64,000 nt of DNA from JACCTU01 sp963700495 (GTDB taxonomy: Bacteria; Actinomycetota; Thermoleophilia; Gaiellales; Gaiellaceae): the NCBI GenBank assembly GCA_963700495.1, contig CAVOXT010000005.1, positions 62,001 to 126,000 on the forward strand, given 5' to 3'. Below the pieces are notes generated by a model. It saw only the letters and a program-made list of their open reading frames with translations, searched no databases and was not told the origin of the DNA. Shown here one piece after another: positions 1 through 10,381 of this stretch. Positions within the stretch are counted from its first letter, which is position 1. The number at the start of each line of letters is the position of its first letter. Both the position numbers and the translations under genes were made by a program.

Positions 1-2
1 GG

Positions 3-1673
3 ATCAACCACCCGACGGCACGCGTGTTCGAGCCGGGCACCAACGTCCTGGAGACGACCTGGAAGACGCCTTCCGGTTGGGTGGTCGTCAGGGACGCGCT
101 CACGATGGGGCCGTGGGACCACGAGGACGCGATCACGCCGCACACGCGTCCTCCCGCCGACGACGACGCAGATCACATGCTGGTGCGAACGGTCGAGTGC
201 ATCGAGGGGCGCGTCGAGATCGAGCTCGTCGCCGAGCCTGCGTTCGACTACGGGCGCACGCCCGCGACATGGACGCTCGTCGGCGACGACCGCCGCGTCG
301 CCGACGCGACCGCCGACGAAGTGACGATCCGCCTCCAGTCGGACCTGGCACTCGGGGTCGAGCAGGACCGGATCCGCGGCCGCCACGTGCTCGAGGCCGG
401 CGACCGCGCGTACTGCTCGCTCTCCTGGGCGGAGGGGCTCGCGACGCCCCAGAGCGTCGACGAGGCCACTGCACGGATCGACGCCACCGCCCGCTTCTGG
501 CGGACCTGGCTGGGCGGCGCGCGGATCCCCGACCATCGCTTTCGCGATCCGATCCAGCGCTCGGCGCTCACGATCAAGGGCCTGACGTACATGCCCACCG
601 GCGCGACGGTGGCAGCGCTCACGACGTCACTGCCCGAGACGCCCGGCGGCGAGCGAAACTGGGACTACCGCTACACGTGGATGCGCGACTCGACGTTCAC
701 GCTCCAGGCGCTGCACTACCTCAACCTCGACTGGGAGGCCGACGAGTTCATGGAGTTCGTCGCCGATCTCGAGGCAAACGAGGACGGGGCGCTGCAGATC
801 ATGTACGGGATCGACGGCAGGCGGGACCTGACCGAGTCGACCCGCGACGACCTCACCGGCTACGCGGGTGCGCGGCCGGTTCGCATCGGCAACGGCGCGT
901 TCGACCAGCGGCAGAACGACGTCTTCGGCGCGGTGCTGGACTCGATCCTGCTGCACACGTCCAGGAGCGGACGGCTCCCGCGCCGGCTCTGGCCGATCGT
1001 GCACGCCCAGGCGGAGTGCGCGACCAAGGTCTGGCAGACCCCCGACCAGGGCATCTGGGAGGCGCGCGGCAAGCCGCAGCATTATGTCTCGTCGAAGCTG
1101 ATGTGCTGGGTTGCGCTGGACCGCGCCTCGAAACTCGCCGCAATCCGGGGCGACTCGGACCTGCAGGCTTCCTGGCGGGCGACCGCGGAGGCAATCAAGT
1201 CGGACGTTCTCGCCCACGGCGTGGACGGCCGGGGAGTCCTGCGGCAGCACTACGAAACGGACGCGCTCGACGCGTCGACGCTCCTCGCGTCGATCTTCGG
1301 GTTCCTGCCTGGGGACGACGAGCGTCTGCGCGCCACGGTGCTGACGATCGGCGACGAGCTGACGGAGCACGGCTTCGTCCTTCGCTACCGGACGGGCGAG
1401 ACCGACGACGGCCTGTCGGGCAAGGAGGGCACGTTCCTGATCTGCTCGTTCTGGCTCGTCTCCGCGCTCGCGATCGTCGGTGAGATCCAGCGCGCGCGCG
1501 ACCTGATGGAGCGTCTGCTGCGGATCGCCTCGCCGCTCGGGCTGTACGCCGAGGAGTTCGACGCCGATACCGGCCGCCACCTCGGCAACTTCCCGCAGGC
1601 CTTCTCCCACCTCGCGCTGATCGAGGCGGCCGCGCGAATCATTCTCGCCGAGAGGCTGAAGGAGATCTCATGA
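3..1673 (+). CDS. Glycoside hydrolase family 15 (glucoamylase/trehalase-like), 5' partial
   Basis: GH15 (alpha/alpha)6-barrel enzyme, expected to release glucose from alpha-glucans or trehalose, probably in the cytoplasm. The frame is open from base 3 and the GTG at 24 lies inside the conserved stretch INHPTARVFEPGTNVLETTW, so the true start is upstream of the window. Family motifs visible: ERNWDYRYTWMRD, GIWEARGKPQHYVSSK (carrying the likely catalytic acid Glu) and GLYAEEFD (likely catalytic base Glu) before the C-terminal GNFPQAFSHLALI. The stop overlaps the next start (ATGA). Whether the substrate is trehalose or a glucan cannot be decided from sequence. Confidence 0.9.
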   Translation: MNHPTARVFEPGTNVLETTWKTPSGWVVVRDALTMGPWDHEDAITPHTRPPADDDADHMLVRTVECIEGRVEIELVAEPAFDYGRTPATWTLVGDDRRVADATADEVTIRLQSDLALGVEQDRIRGRHVLEAGDRAYCSLSWAEGLATPQSVDEATARIDATARFWRTWLGGARIPDHRFRDPIQRSALTIKGLTYMPTGATVAALTTSLPETPGGERNWDYRYTWMRDSTFTLQALHYLNLDWEADEFMEFVADLEANEDGALQIMYGIDGRRDLTESTRDDLTGYAGARPVRIGNGAFDQRQNDVFGAVLDSILLHTSRSGRLPRRLWPIVHAQAECATKVWQTPDQGIWEARGKPQHYVSSKLMCWVALDRASKLAAIRGDSDLQASWRATAEAIKSDVLAHGVDGRGVLRQHYETDALDASTLLASIFGFLPGDDERLRATVLTIGDELTEHGFVLRYRTGETDDGLSGKEGTFLICSFWLVSALAIVGEIQRARDLMERLLRIASPLGLYAEEFDADTGRHLGNFPQAFSHLALIEAAARIILAERLKEIS

Positions 1674-3254
1674 GCTCGTACGACGTCGTCATCATCGGCA
1701 CGGGGGCGGGCGGCGGCACTCTTGCACGCAAGCTCGCTCCGTCCGGGAAGAGCATCCTGCTCCTCGAGCGGGGCGACTGGCTCCCGCGCGAGGTGCAGAA
1801 CTGGCTCGCAAGGGACGTCTTCGTCGAGAACCGCTACGTCTCGCCGGACACCTGGTACGACGAGCACGACAAGCCGTTCCAGCCGCAGGTGCACTACTTC
1901 GTCGGCGGCGCGACGAAGCTCTACGGCGCCGCGCTCTACCGGCTGCGCGAGCGGGACTTCGGAGAGCTCCAGCACCACGACGGGATCTCGCCGGCCTGGC
2001 CGATCTCGTACGCGGACCTCGAGCCGTACTACACGGCGGCCGAGCAGCTCTATCAGGTGCACGGCGCACGCGGCGAGGACCCGACCGAGCCCCCGGCGAG
2101 CGCTCCGTACCCGTTCCCCGCGGTCTCGCACGAGCCGCGGATCCAGCAGCTCGCCGACGACCTCGCTGGCGGCGGGCTACAAGCCGTTCCACGCGCCGTG
2201 CGGGATCATGCTCGACGAGGGGAACATGCCCTTCAGCGCCTGCATCCGCTGCGCGGAGTGTGACGGCTTCCCGTGTCTGGTTCATGCCAAGTCGGACGCG
2301 GAGGTTCACGGCGTGCGGCCGGCGCTCGAGCACCCGAACGTCACGCTGCTGACGAACGCCGAGGCGGTCCTCCTCGGGACGAACGACGCCGGAACGGAGG
2401 TCACCGAGGTCGTCGTCGCGCACAACGGCGGTCTGGAGCACATCCACGGCGACGTCGTGGTCGTTTCCTGCGGCGCCGCGAACTCCGCGAAGCTTCTGCT
2501 GAGGTCGGCGACCGACAAGCACCCGAACGGTCTTGCGAACGGTTCCGACCAGGTCGGGCGGAACTACGTGTTCCACGCGAGCCAGGCCGTCCTGGCGCTG
2601 TCGCGCGAGGAGAACACGACGCGCTATCAGAAGACCCTCGGGCTGAACGATTTCTATTTCGGCAGCGACGAGTTCAAGTTCCCGCTCGGGAACATCCAGA
2701 TGGTCGGGAAGTCGCAGGCGCAGATGTTCCGCGGCGAGAAGCCGGGAGAGACGAGGCTCGCGCCGGAGTGGACGCTCGAGCGGATGGCGCGCCACGCGAT
2801 CGACTTCTGGCTCTCGACCGAGGACCTGCCGATGCCCGAGAACCGCGTCACGCTCGACGGCGACGGCAACGTCAAGCTCTCGTACACGCCGAACAACGAG
2901 GAGCCGAAGCGGCGCCTCTATGAGAAGCTCAAGTCGCTGCTCGGACCGCTGGGCATGAACGAGGGCCACCTGATCCACCGCTTCGCGTACATGAAGAACG
3001 AGATCCCGGTGGCCGGCTGCGCCCACCAGGCCGGTACGTGCAGATTCGGAAGCGACCCGGCGACGTCGGTGCTGAACACGGACTGCCGCGCGCACGAGCT
3101 CGACAACCTCTACGTCGTCGACACGAGCTTCTTCCCGAGCATCGGTGCGGTGAACCCCGCGCTGACGGCGATGGCGAACGCGCTCCGCGTCGGGGACCAC
3201 CTCCTCGAGCGGCTCGGAGCGAGCGAGTCAGCCTCCGCAGCAGCGAGCCGATGA
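1670..3254 (+). CDS. GMC family FAD-dependent oxidoreductase (one frameshift)
   Basis: Glucose-methanol-choline type flavoprotein oxidoreductase. The N-terminus has the dinucleotide-binding motif IIGTGAGGGTLARKLA; the C-terminus has HQAGTCRFG and the family signature GAVNPALTAMANALR. The first 167 codons are in frame 2 and the rest in frame 3. Removing one base near 2167 (GCTGGCGGCGGGC to GCGGCGGCGGGC) restores DLAAAGYKPFHAPCG. A CXXC-rich insert (CIRCAECDGFPC) is present, as in many actinobacterial homologues. Starts within the GH15 stop and ends within the next start, so it is translationally coupled. Physiological substrate unknown. The frameshift is more likely a sequencing error than decay. 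Confidence 0.85.
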
Positions 3255-4555
3255 GCAAGAACGGCGCGACGCACGTCGCAATCGTCGGGGGAGGGTTCGC
3301 CGGGGTTGCATGCGCGAAGCGGCTCGCCGGAGTCAAGAGCGTCCGTGTCACCCTGCTCGACAAGAACGGATACCACCAGTTCCAGCCGCTCCTCTACCAG
3401 GTCGCAACGGCCGAGCTCACCGGCGAAGGACATCAAGTTCGACCTCGCAGAGCATCTTCCGGGACGACGGCAACGTCGAGGTCCGGCAGGCGGAGGCCGT
3501 GTCCGTCGACCCGGAGTCACACAGGCTCACGCTCGCCGACGACAGCGAGCTCGAAGCCGACCGCGTCGTCCTCGCCGCGGGCTCGCAGCCGAATTTCTTC
3601 CACACCCAGGGCGCCGACGAGTTCGCGTTCCCGCTCTACTCGCTGGACGACGCCGAACGGATTCGCTCGCGCGTGCTGCAGCTGTTCAAGGACGCGAGCA
3701 CCAACCCCGATCTGGTCGACGAGGGTGCGCTGACCTTCGTGGTCGTCGGCGGCGGTGCGACAGGCGTCGAGTCGGCCGGCGCGCTCGCGGAGCTCGCACA
3801 CGACGTCATGCCCCACGTCTACGACAACCTCGCCACCGTCGGGGCCAGGGTGATCCTCGTCGACCTCGGCCACGCCGTGCTCGGGGCGTTCTCCGAGGAC
3901 GCCCACGCGTACGCGGCGAAGCAGCTCCAGCGGCGCGGAGTGGAGCTCAGGCTCGGCGTGTCCGCGAAAGAGATCGCGCCCGATCACGTCGTGCTGAGCG
4001 ACGGGACGACGATCAAGACGCACCTCACCGTCTGGGGCGGCGGCCTCATGGCCGCTCCGATCGGCGGCCGGTCGGGAGTGACGCAGGGCCGGGGCGGGCG
4101 CATCGACGTGGAGCCGGATCTGACGGTGGAGGGCTTCCCGGGCGTGTACGCACTCGGCGATCTCGCGAACATCCCGTCGGGCGACGATCCGCCGCTGCCG
4201 CAGCTCGGCAGCGTCGCGCAGCAATCGGGCGACTGGGCAGGCCGAGAACATCCTCGCCGACATCCAGGGGAAGGGCCGCCAGACCTTCCACTACCACGAC
4301 AAGGGGATCATGGCGATGATCGGCCGCAAGGCGGCCGTCGCCGAGGTGGGGGAGCACCGCCACGAGATGCACGGCCGACTCGCGTTCGCAGCCTGGCTCG
4401 GCGTGCACGCCCAGCTGCTCGCGAACGCAGGTGCCGAGCTGAACGCGTTCCTCGCCTGGGCGGACGACTTCTACGTTCGTCCGCACCACCGCTCGGCCGA
4501 GTTGCTCGACCCGTCGAGAGTCGACACGCCGCGCATCGACTGGAACGGCGGCTGA
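3251..4555 (+). CDS. NAD(P)/FAD-dependent oxidoreductase, type II NADH dehydrogenase-like (three frameshifts)
   Basis: Single-subunit NDH-2-like flavoenzyme passing electrons from NADH to quinone at the membrane. FAD-binding motif VAIVGGGFAGVACAKRLA at the N-terminus, quinone-side motif YHQFQPLLYQVATAEL, a second nucleotide motif VVVGGGATGVESAGALAEL, and FPGVYALGDLANIP near the FAD-binding C-terminus. Conserved pieces run through frames 2, 3, 1 and 2, with extra bases near 3422, 3450 and 4240; corrected, they read AELTAKDIKFDLASIFRDD and SGDWAAENILADIQG. Next to cytochrome bd genes it would supply quinol directly to the oxidase. Confidence 0.83.
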
Positions 4556-4616
4556 GTGACTTCGTACCACGTGCGCGGGCAGGACGGCGAGATCCGGGTG
4601 CACGTCTGAAGGCGCT

Positions 4617-6014
4617 ATGAGCGTACTCGCGTCCACGACGGTCGATCTCGCCCGGATCCAGTTCGCGACGACGTCGCTCTACCACTTCCTCTTCGTCCCG
4701 CTGACGCTCGGCCTCGCTCCGCTCGTCGCCGTGATGCAGACGCTGTGGTATCGCACGCGGAACGAGGACTGGCTGCGGCTGACGCGCTTCTTCGGGACGC
4801 TGCTGCTTGATCAACTTCGCGATCGGCGTTGCGACCGGGTCTCGTGCAGGAGTTCCAGTTCGGGATGAACTGGTCGGTCTACTCGGAGTTCGTCGGCGAC
4901 GTCTTCGGCGCGCCGCTGGCGATCGAAGGGCTCGCGGCCTTCATGCTCGAGGCGACGTTCCTCGGGGTCTGGATCGTTCGGCTGGGGCAGGCTCTCACCC
5001 CGGATCCATCTGGCCACGATCTGGATCGCGGCGCTCGGGATGTGGCTCTCGGCCTTCTTCATCCTCGTCGCGAACTCGTGGATGCAGCGGCCGGTCGGGT
5101 ACGAGCTGGTCAACGGCCGCGCCGAGCTGACGAGCATCGGCGACCTGCTCGGGAGCCGCTTCGCCTGGCACGCGTGGCTGCACACGACGCTGGTCGGACT
5201 GACGACCGGATCGATGCTCGTGCTCGGGATCGCGTGCTGGCACTTCCTGCGCGGGAGAAACGTCGAGATCTTCCGCAAGGCGGCGCTGCTCGCGCTGATC
5301 GTGGCCGTGCCCGTGTCCGCGGCGAACCTGGCGATCGGCAGCAGGTTCGGGATCGTGACGACGGACGACCAGCCGATGAAGATCGCCGCGTCCGAGGCGC
5401 TCTGGGACACGGAGCAGCCGGCGTCGTTCTCCGTCTTTCAGATCGGCGGCTTCACGAAAGACGACCAGACGCCGAGCTTCGACATCGAGATCCCCGGCCT
5501 CCTCTCGTTCCTCGCGACGGGCTCCTTCAACTCGGCGGTCGAGGGACTGAACGAGATCCAGTCGCAGTACGAGAAGCAGTACGGGCGCGGCAACTACATC
5601 CCGCCGGTCCGGGCCTCGTACTGGGCGATGAGGGTGATGGCGTACCTCGGGACGCTCATCTTCCTGGTCGCGGCGCTCGGGGCGCTTCTCTACCGCAAGC
5701 GCCGGCTCGAGAACGCGCGCTGGTTCAACTGGATCGCCGTCGTGACGATCGCCTTCCCGTTCATCGCCGCGCTGTCCGGGTGGGTCCTGACCGAGGTGGG
5801 GCGGCAGCCGTGGATCGTGCAGGGGCTGCTCCGGACGGACGACGCAAACTCACCGACCGTGAGCACGTGGACGGTCGGGTTGAGCCTCGGGGTCTTCGTC
5901 GGGCTGTACCTCACGCTCGGCGTTCTCGACTTCGTGCTCATGCGCCGGTACGCACGGCTCGACCCGTCGTCACCGGGACCCGAGGAGCTCCCGCAGCCGG
6001 TGCCGGGGTACTGA
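4617..6014 (+). CDS. cydA: Cytochrome bd ubiquinol oxidase subunit I (three frameshifts)
   Basis: Subunit I of the bd-type quinol:O2 oxidoreductase, an integral membrane protein carrying heme b558 and the heme b595/d site. The start reads STTVDLARIQFATTSLYHF, with the early conserved His ligand. NFAIGVATGLVQEFQFGMNW and LATIWIAALGMWLSAFFILV follow, then the Q-loop and GRQPWIVQGLLRT. The N-terminal 140 residues are split over frames 3, 1, 2 and 3 by probable extra bases near 4810, 4846 and 4986. From 5040 the frame is continuous and intact. It overlaps cydB by one base (TGATG). Confidence 0.9.
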
Positions 6015-7045
6015 TGGATCTCCAGGTCTTCTGGTTCTGCGTGATCGCCTTCTTCTGGGCGGGCTACTTCGTCCTCGAGGGCTTCGACTTCGGGGTCGGC
6101 ATCCTGCTCCCGTTCGTCGGCCGGAACGAGCGCGATCGGCGCCTGATGCTCGAGACGATCGGGCCGGTCTGGGACGGGAACGAGGTCTGGCTCGTGGTCG
6201 TCGGCGGCGCCACGTTCGCGGCGTTCCCGAAGTGGTACGGGACGATGTTCTCCGGCTTCTATCTCGCGTTGCTGCTCGTGCTCGTTCTCCTGATCGTCCG
6301 CGTGGTCTCGTTCGAGTGGGGCAGCAAGAGCGAGAGCCCGCGCTGGCGGAGGGCGTGGTTCGGCCTCAACACCGTCGGCAGCGTCGGCGCGCCTCTCCTC
6401 TGGGGAATCGCGCTGGCGAATCTCGTCGGCGGCGTGCCGCTCGACTCGGACGGCCACTTCGCCGGCGGCTTCATCGATCTTTTCAGCCCGTACACGGTCT
6501 TCGCGGGCATCGCGACCGTCGCGTTCTTCGCCTTCCACGGCGCGACCTTTCTCACGCTCCGCACGCGTGCCGAGCTCTGCGCACGCGCCGAGCGAACGGC
6601 GCGTGCGTTGTCGATTCCGGCGGCGGCGTTCGGCGCCGTCCTCGTTCTCTGGACGGTGGCGGTGGCGGTCGATCGCAACGACAAGGACGTCTTCCCGACG
6701 ATCCTTCCCGCGCTGGTCGGCATCGCCGCCTTCGTGCTCGCCGTGCTCTTCGTGCGGGTGGGTCGAACCGGTTGGGCGTTCGGCATGACAGCGCTCGGGA
6801 TTGCCCTCGCCGTGACGACGATCTTCGTGAGTCTCTACCCGCGCGTGCTCGTCTCCTCGCCCGACTTTGGAAACAGCCTCACGATCGACAACGCGTCGTC
6901 GTCGCACTATGCGCTCGGCGTGATGACCGTCGCTGCGCTGATCCTCACGCCGCTGCTCCTCGTGTACCAGGGCTGGACGTACTACGTCTTTCGCGCGCGC
7001 GTCGGCGGGGAGGACGTCGGCCCCGCCGGCCTCGCTCCTCGGTAG
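6014..7045 (+). CDS. cydB: Cytochrome bd ubiquinol oxidase subunit II
   Basis: Subunit II of cytochrome bd, 343 residues with about nine hydrophobic segments and no indels. N-terminal signature: FWFCVIAFFWAGYFVLEGFD, then GVGILLPFVGRNERDRR and GPVWDGNEVWLVVVGGATFA. The C-terminus has SSSHYALGVMTVAALILTPL. The ATG overlaps the cydA stop by one base, so the subunits are co-translated. Length and motifs are normal for the family. Confidence 0.95.
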   Translation: MDLQVFWFCVIAFFWAGYFVLEGFDFGVGILLPFVGRNERDRRLMLETIGPVWDGNEVWLVVVGGATFAAFPKWYGTMFSGFYLALLLVLVLLIVRVVSFEWGSKSESPRWRRAWFGLNTVGSVGAPLLWGIALANLVGGVPLDSDGHFAGGFIDLFSPYTVFAGIATVAFFAFHGATFLTLRTRAELCARAERTARALSIPAAAFGAVLVLWTVAVAVDRNDKDVFPTILPALVGIAAFVLAVLFVRVGRTGWAFGMTALGIALAVTTIFVSLYPRVLVSSPDFGNSLTIDNASSSHYALGVMTVAALILTPLLLVYQGWTYYVFRARVGGEDVGPAGLAPR

Positions 7046-7052
7046 GAGCGTC

Positions 7053-8723
7053 GTGCCGCTACTCGACCCGCGTCTGGTCCGCCGCGCGCGGCCCGTGCGC
7101 CGAATGCTCGCGGCGGACGCCGTGCTCGGCGTTCTCGCAGCGGTTCTCGTCCTCGCGCAGGCGGTGCTGCTCGCGCGCGTCGCGGCGCGCGCGTTCGGGG
7201 GCGCGTCCCTCGACGAGGTCGCGGTCCCGCTCGGGCTCTTTGTCGCAGCCGCAGCGGGTCGCGCTGCTGCCGCGTGGGGCTTCGAGGTCGTCGGCAGGCG
7301 TTCGGCCGCGGACGTACTTTCGGGCCTGCGGCTCGACCTCGTCGAGCGGCGCCTCCGTGACAGCCCCGCGGAGCTCGACGCTGCGGGGAGCGCGGACGTC
7401 GCGACGCTCGCCGTGACGGGCGTCGACGCGCTCGAGACGACGTTCGCCCGGTATCTGCCGCAGGTCGTGCTGGCGCTGGTCGTGCCGCTCGCCGTGCTGA
7501 CGCTCGTGACGGCGATCGACCCGATCTCGGCAGGAGTCATGCTGCTCACGCTGCCGCTCGTGCCGGTCTTCATGTGGCTCGTCGGCCGTTACACCGAGCA
7601 CCGCTCGCGCGAACGCTGGCAGGCGCTCTCCGTGCTCGCGACGCACTTCCTCGACGTCGTGCGCGGTCTCCCGACACTCCGTGCTTTCAACCGCGGCGAA
7701 GCACAGACGGCGCGGATCGCAGAGGTGAGCGAGCTCTACCGCCGGACGACGATGGGAACGCTGCGCGTCGCCTTTCTTTCGGGCGCGGTGCTCGAGCTCG
7801 CGGCGACGCTCGGCATCGCGCTCGTCGCGGTGACCGTCGGCGTGCGGCTCGTGGACGGCGGGATCGGCTTCGAGTCGGCGCTCGTCGTGCTGGTGCTCGC
7901 GCCGGAGCTCTACCTGCCCCTGCGGAACCTCGGTGCGCAGTTCCACGCGAGCGCCGACGGCCGTGCCGTCGCGGAGCGGCTGCTCGACCTGGTCGACGAG
8001 CCGAGCGCCGACCTTCGCCGCCCGGTGATTGCGCCGAGCGCACGAGAAACCGCCGTTCGGCTCGACGGTGTCTCCTTTGCGTACCCGTCCCGGCCGCGGA
8101 CGGTGCTCGACCGGGTCGAGCTCGAGCTCGCCCCGTGCGAGACGGTCGCGCTCGTCGGGCCGAGCGGTGCAGGGAAGAGCACGGTCGCGGCGCTGCTGCT
8201 CGGACTGATCGAGCCCGACCGCGGAGTCGTGCGGGCGGGACCGCTCGACCTCGCCTCGTGCGACCTCGCGGCGTGGCGATCGCGGGTCGCCTGGGTGCCG
8301 CAACAGCCGACACTGTTCCGCGGAACGATCGCGGACAACATCCGGCTCGGCGATGCGAACGCGTCCGAGCGTCGCGTGCGAACGGCGGCCGAGCTCGCCG
8401 GCGCCGGCGGCTTCATCCGTGGCCTTCCGGCCGGCTACGAGACGATCGTGGGAGACGGAGGGCGACCGGTCTCTGCCGGCCAGCTCCAGCGGATCGCGCT
8501 CGCCCGCGCGTTCGTCCGAGCTGCCGACCTGCTGATCCTCGACGAGCCGACGGCGAACCTCGATCCCGGAAGCGTCGAGGTCGTCCTCGCCGCTCTCGAG
8601 ACGCTGCGTGGGACCCGAACGGTGCTCCTGATCGCGCACGACCTCGCCGTTGCCGCGGCGGCCGACCGCGTCGTCCGGCTCGAGGCCGGACGGATCGCAG
8701 AGGTCGCCGTGGAGGCCGCGTGA
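7053..8723 (+). CDS. cydD: Thiol reductant ABC exporter subunit CydD
   Basis: Half-transporter of the CydDC heterodimer, needed for cytochrome bd maturation (glutathione/cysteine export in the E. coli system, heme-related in newer work). 556 residues: six-helix membrane domain to about residue 320, then an ATPase domain with Walker A GPSGAGKST, signature SAGQLQRIALARAF and Walker B LLILDEPTANLD. GTG start at 7053 with GGAG five bases upstream. Lies 7 bp after cydB and overlaps cydC by 4 bp. Confidence 0.93.
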   Translation: MPLLDPRLVRRARPVRRMLAADAVLGVLAAVLVLAQAVLLARVAARAFGGASLDEVAVPLGLFVAAAAGRAAAAWGFEVVGRRSAADVLSGLRLDLVERRLRDSPAELDAAGSADVATLAVTGVDALETTFARYLPQVVLALVVPLAVLTLVTAIDPISAGVMLLTLPLVPVFMWLVGRYTEHRSRERWQALSVLATHFLDVVRGLPTLRAFNRGEAQTARIAEVSELYRRTTMGTLRVAFLSGAVLELAATLGIALVAVTVGVRLVDGGIGFESALVVLVLAPELYLPLRNLGAQFHASADGRAVAERLLDLVDEPSADLRRPVIAPSARETAVRLDGVSFAYPSRPRTVLDRVELELAPCETVALVGPSGAGKSTVAALLLGLIEPDRGVVRAGPLDLASCDLAAWRSRVAWVPQQPTLFRGTIADNIRLGDANASERRVRTAAELAGAGGFIRGLPAGYETIVGDGGRPVSAGQLQRIALARAFVRAADLLILDEPTANLDPGSVEVVLAALETLRGTRTVLLIAHDLAVAAAADRVVRLEAGRIAEVAVEAA

Positions 8724-10360
8724 CGGCGACGCTCCGGCGCCTCGTCGTCCTCTCCGGCGTTCCGCTCAGCCGGGTGGCCTTGGCGCTCCTGCTCGGCTCG
8801 TGTGCCGTCGGCTTCGGCATCGCGCTGATGACAAGCGCGGGCTACCTGATCTCGCGTGCCGCGGAGCAGCCGCCGATCCTGTCGCTGACCGTCACGATCG
8901 TCGCCGTGCGGTTCTTCGGGCTGGCCAGGCCGATCGCGCGCTACCTCGAGCGGCTCGTCTCGCACGACAACGCGCTCCGCGCGCTCGGCCGGATTCGCAC
9001 GCGCTTCTATGAGCGGATCGAGCCGCTCGCGCCGGCGGAGCTCGAGAGCTACCGGCGGGGGGCGCTGCTCAGCCGGATGGTCGGGGACGTCGACGCGCTG
9101 CAAGGGCTCTACGTTCGCGGGCTCGGCCCGCCGCTTGTCGCCCTTGCGGTCGCTGCGGCGTCTGTCGGCTTCACCGCCGCGTTCTCGCCGGCAGCGGCGG
9201 CGATCCTCGCGCTCGGGCTCGTCGCCGGCGGCGTCCTCGTACCCTGGGCGGCGGCGTCAGTCGCCCGTGCGGCCGCGCGCCGCCAGGCGCACGCCCGGTC
9301 GGAGCTGACGGCCGAGCTCGTCGAGGCCTTGCGCGGCACGCCGGAGCTCGTCGTGTACGGGCGCGGAGAGGACGTGCGCGCGCGCATCGCGGCACGTGAC
9401 GACGAGCTGGCGAGGCTCGCCCGCCGAGACGCGTTCGCGGCCGGGCTCGGGGACGCGCTCTCGATCCTCGTCGCAGGCTTGACGACGGCGGGCGTGCTCG
9501 CCGCGGCCGTCGCGGGACACGATGCCGGTTCGCTCGATCGCGTCCTGGTCGCCACGCTCGCGCTGCTCGCTCTCGCCTCGTTCGAAGCGGTCGCTCCCCT
9601 GCCGGCCGCCGCGCGTGAGCTGACCGGGACGCTCGCATCCGGCCGCTGTGTGCTCGACCTGATCGACCGCGAGCCGGCCGTGCGCGACCCCGCAGCGCCG
9701 GTGCCAATTCCGCAGGGGCCAACTGCGGTTGCGCTCGAGAACGTCAGCGCGCGGTACGCGGGACAGGACGCGCCCGCGGTGCAGGGAGTGAACGTGCGCC
9801 TCGGGCCGGGCAGCCGCGTTGCGCTCGTCGGCCCCGCCGGATCCGGGAAGACGACGGTCACGCGCCTGCTCCTGCGGTTCCTCGACCCCGAGGAAGGGCG
9901 GGTCACGATCGCCGGGCGCGATCTCCGCGAGTACCGGCAGGAGGACGTGCGCAGGACGTTCGCGCTGGCAGGACAGGACGCGCACGTCTTTCACGCGACG
10001 ATCCGCGCCAACCTCGCGCTCGCCCGGCCCGATGCGGCCGAGGAGGAGCTGTGGGACGTGCTCCGCCGCGCACAGCTCGACCAGTGGGTCGCGTCGCTGC
10101 CGGACAGGCTCGACACGCTCGTCGGCGAGGACGGGACACAGCTCTCGGGTGGTCAGCGACAGCGCCTGACGCTCGCCCGCGCTCTCCTCGCGGACGCCCC
10201 GGTCCTGCTGCTCGACGAGCCGACGGCGCACGTCGACCCCGATAGCGCGCGCGAGCTGATGAGCGACGTCATGGCAGCGGCCGGCGATCGCGCGATCCTG
10301 CTGATCACGCACCGGCGCGAGGGCCTCGACCTCGTCGACGAGATCGTCCACTTGGGGTGA
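8720..10360 (+). CDS. cydC: Thiol reductant ABC exporter subunit CydC
   Basis: Partner of CydD in the heterodimeric inner-membrane exporter. 546 residues. Membrane domain motifs LMTSAGYLISRAAEQPP and RYLERLVSHDNALRALG; nucleotide-binding domain with Walker A GPAGSGKTT, signature LSGGQRQRLTLARAL and Walker B VLLLDEPTAHVD. GTG start inside the CydD stop (GTGA). Separate cydD and cydC genes are intact here, whereas some actinobacteria carry a fused CydDC. Last gene of the respiratory unit, facing a convergent nucleotidyltransferase 21 bp away. Confidence 0.93.
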   Translation: MTATLRRLVVLSGVPLSRVALALLLGSCAVGFGIALMTSAGYLISRAAEQPPILSLTVTIVAVRFFGLARPIARYLERLVSHDNALRALGRIRTRFYERIEPLAPAELESYRRGALLSRMVGDVDALQGLYVRGLGPPLVALAVAAASVGFTAAFSPAAAAILALGLVAGGVLVPWAAASVARAAARRQAHARSELTAELVEALRGTPELVVYGRGEDVRARIAARDDELARLARRDAFAAGLGDALSILVAGLTTAGVLAAAVAGHDAGSLDRVLVATLALLALASFEAVAPLPAAARELTGTLASGRCVLDLIDREPAVRDPAAPVPIPQGPTAVALENVSARYAGQDAPAVQGVNVRLGPGSRVALVGPAGSGKTTVTRLLLRFLDPEEGRVTIAGRDLREYRQEDVRRTFALAGQDAHVFHATIRANLALARPDAAEEELWDVLRRAQLDQWVASLPDRLDTLVGEDGTQLSGGQRQRLTLARALLADAPVLLLDEPTAHVDPDSARELMSDVMAAAGDRAILLITHRREGLDLVDEIVHLG

Positions 10361-10381
10361 CGAAGCTCCCTGCACCGCGAT

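Noticed and set aside
627..1610. Long antisense ORF within the GH15 gene (327 codons)
   Set aside because: Mirror frame of a high-GC gene; Arg/Val/Glu-rich composition and no domain. Same for other long antisense ORFs, for example 1692-3200, 5690-7573 and 33860-35824.
4556..4609. 17-codon ORF between the NADH dehydrogenase and cydA with GTG next to the stop
   Set aside because: No ribosome-binding site beyond the overlap and no similarity to CydX-type small subunits, which lie after cydB. Possibly a tail of the dehydrogenase in another frame.
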